From the NCBI RefSeq assembly GCF_019393635.1, contig NC_057866.1:120341897-120405896 (forward strand): 64,000 nucleotides of DNA, read 5' to 3'. The translations under genes were made by a program, and so were the position numbers. Under the pieces are notes generated by a model, which worked only from the letters and a program-made list of their open reading frames with translations, ran no database searches and had not been told where the DNA came from. Positions 59,991 to 64,000 of the stretch are shown in pieces. The DNA comes from Dromiciops gliroides (Eukaryota > Chordata > Mammalia > Microbiotheria > Microbiotheriidae). Each line of letters begins with the position of its first letter. Position 1 is the first letter of the stretch.

Positions 59991-60499
59991 GAAATTTTAA
60001 AAAAACACCATTAGTCAATTACAAAAGGACCCTCAGTCCAGAATGCACTCTCTAAGAAATTTAAATTATTTTCCCCCAAATCTACAAAAATACTGTTCTA
60101 AATCAATAATACATAGATGATCAGTGCTGGTTTGAACTGCTTAACTATGCCATGATGCTAAATATTGCATAATCCCTATTCTTATCTTTGGGAGACCCTG
60201 AGCAATGTTAACTTCCAGTGAATGAAAAGTACTTCTTACCTTTATCTTCCTATCTTCCACTCAGTACAGCCAAGCAATGTTGTCAATAATCGAAAATATA
60301 TCACTTAGATGGAACCTTCTTATTACACTTGTCTCTATTCTCGGCTCTATGGGGATTCTAAAATATTCTAAAGTATTTTAGAATGCATGTTTGGAGCTAA
60401 CCATTGTTACTGTTTCATTACATAATAAAATACAATATAACATTTTCTGATTTCTTTTTCTTTTAACAGAGATGAATAAAGGAGAAGAGAATGGAGAAT
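59991..60499. other. Unassigned sequence
   Basis: Nothing recognised. Confidence 0.45.
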
Positions 60500-61070
60500 T
60501 TTGTCAAGTGTTTATGAATTATCCTCGATTCTTTCCTCTCCTTCAACCTTCATATTTGATCAGTTGCCAAGTCTTGTTTATTTGGCTACCACTTCTCAGA
60601 TATATTCTTTTTTCTCTACTCACAAAGCCTCTTCTCCATTTAAGACCTTCATTCTCTCTTACCTTAACAAATGTAGTGGTCTCTCATCTCTACACTCTAT
60701 CCTCCACAAAGCTTCCAAATTGATACTCTTAAACATACATTTGACAATGTCACTCCCCTATTCAGAAATCTTCAGTGTCTCCTTACTGTCTCCACGGAAA
60801 AAATACGCAATTTTCAGCATGGCATTAAATCTCTCCATAATATCATACCCACCACTATTTCTAGTCATTCTATAGTATTCCCTCTCCATTCCAATTAAAG
60901 TGGCTTACTACCATTCCCCCATATGTAATATTCCCAATTCTGCTTCTGTAAGTTATTGTAGGTAGTCTTCTATATCTAAATTGCATTTCCCTTTCACCTC
61001 TTCTGTATAGCTATCTTGTCTGTCTTCAAAATAAAATTATAGTACTACCTATTACATGAAGTTTCCCTCC
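60500..61070 (+). mobile_element. L2 LINE relic
   Basis: TGTAGTGGTCTCTCATCTCT, CATTTGACAATGTCACTCCC, CAGTGTCTCCTTACTGTCTC and GCATTAAATCTCTCCATAAT are diverged L2 blocks in sense. The 124-codon frame here is part of the relic. Confidence 0.6.
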
Positions 61071-61134
61071 AATTGTTAATGATCAATATCTATTGAGATA
61101 GAGAGACATATAGACAGAATAGATAGAAAGGATA

Positions 61135-61270
61135 ATTTATTAATCATTTAATCAATGCCAGGCATTCTACTAAACACTGGAATACAAATACAAGCAAAAA
61201 GAAAAACTGTTCCTTGAACATATAGAAGCTAAAATACAGGATAGGGGTGGAGTTACATGTGTAGAAACAA
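61135..61270 (-). repeat. L2 fragment (antisense)
   Basis: ATGCCAGGCATTCTACTAAA, CACTGGAATACAAATACAAG and GTTCCTTGAACATATAGAAG. Confidence 0.55.
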
Positions 61271-63364
61271 AGTATTAAAGTCTAAAGAGTCAGAAGTGGA
61301 TTAAGGGCAAAACTAAGCACTGATAGCCTGGGTGCTTGCTCAGGTGGAGGTTCCAAGCAAGGGCTCCCCCATCAGGAATTAAGGCAGGACAAGTTTAAGG
61401 TCATAATAATCTCCAGGGTGAGAAGACTTCTGGGATTCTGGTTATAATCCAAATAAATTGAAAATACTTCCCATTATTTTGCCTATACATTGTTTGTTTT
61501 TCTGTATACATATTCCAAACCATCTCCAAAGTATGTTTATAAGAATAACAGCCCTCAAAGAGTAGAAATTGAATTGCTTTTGTCTTTGTATCCTTAGGAA
61601 CTTCCATAGTAATTTTATACACAGTTTGGGGCTTATTAATTTTTCTTTAAACTGAAATGAAATTAAGTGAACATCATATAACATTTCCCTGAGGATTATA
61701 TTATTTGGCCCCAAATAAATGAGATGCTCTCTGTCAAGTATCCACACAGCCTACATGATTAGATTCTTGTAAGAATCATTGTAATAACAGAACACCATAA
61801 ATAAATGCACCTATGGAAATATAGGCATGAGGAGAGCCAATATTGCCACAACTATGCTGTCTCTCCCCAGCCTAAGTCATACCAAGTCCTTCTCACTTTT
61901 ATTTTGCTCCAGAATGTTCCGTATTGGTAGAATGGTGTTGTTAACTAGTCCGAATACACTAGCCATATTGGCACAATTGTTTCTCCTTAATTGTCCTCGC
62001 TGAACTCAGCCTCATAGAAAATGGAGAAAATGATGTACTCACCAGGTAAGATGATTCCAATCCTATACTCTGGGTGGAATCTAGCATCCTGCCCCTTTAC
62101 AGGAACAATATCTTACATCTTAAATCTATTCTCAAAGAAATTCTAATCCCAATGAAGGAAATGGTTAAATTCCCATGCAAGGTAACACTTGATTAAGTGC
62201 TAATATCAAAAGCTCTAAAAAATAAATGCTACAATATCTTTAAATTTCATGACATGAATCCTAAAAAGAATTTGGTCCTGTTGATGTTTTTTTCTTACCT
62301 AACACTTTTTGCTGATTGCTATTTCTGACAGGAAGATCATCAATAGCCTAATTCTGTTTCCAATCAATATCCATTGCTCAAACCTTCTACCATATTCAAT
62401 AGCAAGCATTTATTAAATGCCTATTAAGTTGCAAGCATCAGCATACTTGAGTAGATTTGAAATCTTTTGCTTCTTGGAATGTGACAGTGGTTGCAACAGG
62501 GAGTATGGGGATGGGAGGGGACTACCACCTCCAAATTTTTAACTATTGGCCTAAGAGTATGCCAGGATTGTTTTATAGAAGCAATCTACAATGCTAATTC
62601 AATAAACAGACTTTATTTATGTCATTGTTTCTCTCTCTCACTGCATGTGTGGGGGGAGGGGCTGTGTAGGTTTCTGGTCAATATAGACAAAGATTTACTT
62701 AGTGATTATTTTATGAATTTGGAATTCCTGAGATTTCCTTGCATCTGACAAAGTCATATCATTTAGGAAGGAAATTAATTTGAAGTAGGAGAGAAGGGGG
62801 AGGGACTCATTCTTCAGACTCTTCTCACAGCTACAGCTCTTCTACATCTCTTCCCACATGAAGTTAATACAGAGAAGAAGGGCAGAGCAACAGCAAAAGT
62901 GATGGATTAGTGCTTAAAATCCCAATTTTTGGCCCACATGAGTCTTTATTTTGACTTAGCCCTAAGGAAAATTAAAGTGACAGATTACAACTGTCACTAG
63001 ATACTAACTCCCTTTATCCTTCTTCCATTTCTCCTCCTATTCCCAGAGATAGAGAGAGAAAACTGATAAAACTCTGACTTCAGGACATAGGCCAGAGAGT
63101 TTTATAGCCATTTAAAGACCTTTAATATCTGCAAGTGTTACCATGGAAACCAAAGCACACTAAACCCAAAATTATTATCTCTATCTATTACCCCCAAACT
63201 GGTTAAATGATTGTGATTTGGGAAAGGTCAACTGAAAGTCTCAAACATAACATCTAAATCCTATTATTCCACATAATTTTTCCCTTAATTTCAGTTCATT
63301 ATTTCTTACCACTCAGAAAAAGTTTATCCTTTGCCATTGTCATTAGAGAGTAAATATCCATTGA
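61271..63364. other. Unassigned sequence
   Basis: No gene recognised. A short L2-like block may lie near 62395-62440 (GCAAGCATTTATTAAATGCC). Confidence 0.45.
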
Positions 63365-63650
63365 TTAGTCAACATACATTTATTAAGCACTTGCTATGCC
63401 CCATGTACAAAACTGAGCATTGAGGAGACAAAGAAAAAGTAAAAAACTATTCTTTGCATTCCAGGAGCTTACATTTGAATGGAGGATTCACCAGATGAAT
63501 AACTAAATATGCCAATACAAAATATATATGAACTAGATGAAAGGAAATCTTAGAGGGGAAGGTACTAGTTGCTAGGGGAGATCATTAAGGGGCTCTTGAA
63601 GATATTGAGAGTTTATTTGACTCTTAAAAGAAGGAGCTGAAGGGCACAAA
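63365..63650 (-). mobile_element. L2 fragment (antisense)
   Basis: ATTTATTAAGCACTTGCTAT, TTGCATTCCAGGAGCTTACA and GGGGAAGGTACTAGTTGCTA to TTGACTCTTAAAAGAAGGAG follow the antisense L2 3' region. Confidence 0.6.
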
Positions 63651-64000
63651 AACAGGAGACTTAGTATATAATGTTCCCTTTGCCTGGGCCTCCCCCAACA
63701 AATTAAGTCATCCTGAGCTTCAAAACTATCAGCTCAAATATCCCTATAACTTGACTATCACACAACTCATACCTGCTGTTGGTCAATAGTACCAGAATTT
63801 TTCCAGGATAATACTATCTTCCATAATATAAAGATGGGAGAAGGAGGTGGATCAATCTGACTTCTAGTCAAGAGCCAAGCGCCAAAGCTCATACAATTTC
63901 CATGCAATCCCTGAATGTGCTTAAGGAGTCTATCTTAGTTATTCCATGAACTAAGTCTACCAATAACCTTTACAGGTTAATATCCCAGAGACAATATAAC
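63651..64000. other. Unassigned sequence at the window end
   Basis: Nothing recognised. Confidence 0.45.

Overview
This is gene-poor, AT-rich vertebrate genomic DNA, and the repeats point to a marsupial. More than 15 copies of the tRNA-derived CORE/MIR-type SINE that is very abundant in marsupials are present (head GGGGCAGCTAGGTGGCGCAG, body CTAGCTGTGTGACCCTGGGC). They sit with marsupial-type L1 (long inter-ORF region, ORF1 with a coiled coil, characteristic 3' UTR), an RTE/BovB-like LINE, SINEs with RTE-like tails, many L2 relics and several solo LTRs. The species cannot be fixed from the window. No multi-exon host gene, structural RNA gene or CRISPR array is visible.

Three processed copies of host mRNAs are present. 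RPL10A (minus strand, about 4.66-5.38 kb) and RPS19 (plus strand, about 15.92-16.48 kb) are broken pseudogenes. The third, at 25.54-27.05 kb, is a full-length retrocopy with an 11-bp target-site duplication, a GC-rich leader, an AATAAA signal and a poly(A) tail. It keeps an uninterrupted reading frame of at least 354 codons for an NCOA5-family protein (anticodon-binding-like fold plus a Pro/Leu-rich tail). It is the only plausible protein-coding locus, although its frame has no ATG upstream of the conserved domain.

Layout. 0-1.1 kb: L1 5' region in antisense. 1.1-3.55 kb: L2 with SINE insertions. 3.59-4.08 kb: solo LTR. 4.66-5.38 kb: RPL10A pseudogene. 6.9-7.4 kb: LTR. 7.9-8.9 kb: a diverged direct repeat. 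9.4-9.65 kb: TTTA-rich tract. 12.9-17.7 kb: an old L1 broken up by SINEs and by a composite of RPS19 pseudogene and antisense L1 flanked by one short repeat pair. 19.32-20.69 kb: short L1 derivative with ORF1 joined to a 3' UTR and no ORF2. 21.6-22.6 kb: SINE cluster. 22.9-24.1 kb: L1 relic and TA-rich microsatellites. 25.5-27.05 kb: NCOA5-like retrogene. 27.8-34.5 kb: mostly unassigned AT-rich DNA. 34.6-43.6 kb: a plus-strand L1 carrying two SINEs, a 3.4-kb ORF2-less L1 derivative and a solo LTR. 45.3-45.85 kb: solo LTR. 46.15-47.65 kb: antisense L1. 48.0-48.5 kb: SINE pair. 49.4-49.8 kb: LTR fragment and microsatellites. 51.9-53.5 kb: RTE/BovB-like LINE. 53.65-54.83 kb: antisense L1. 55.3-57.8 kb: triplet and pentanucleotide arrays. 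57.8-64 kb: SINE, L2 and unassigned DNA.

The parts do not form a pathway. They record retrotransposition: L1 machinery is the likely source of the processed genes and ORF2-less L1s, and the RTE LINE is the likely partner of the RTE-tailed SINEs. Family names rest on recognition of sequence and translated motifs, not on database searches.
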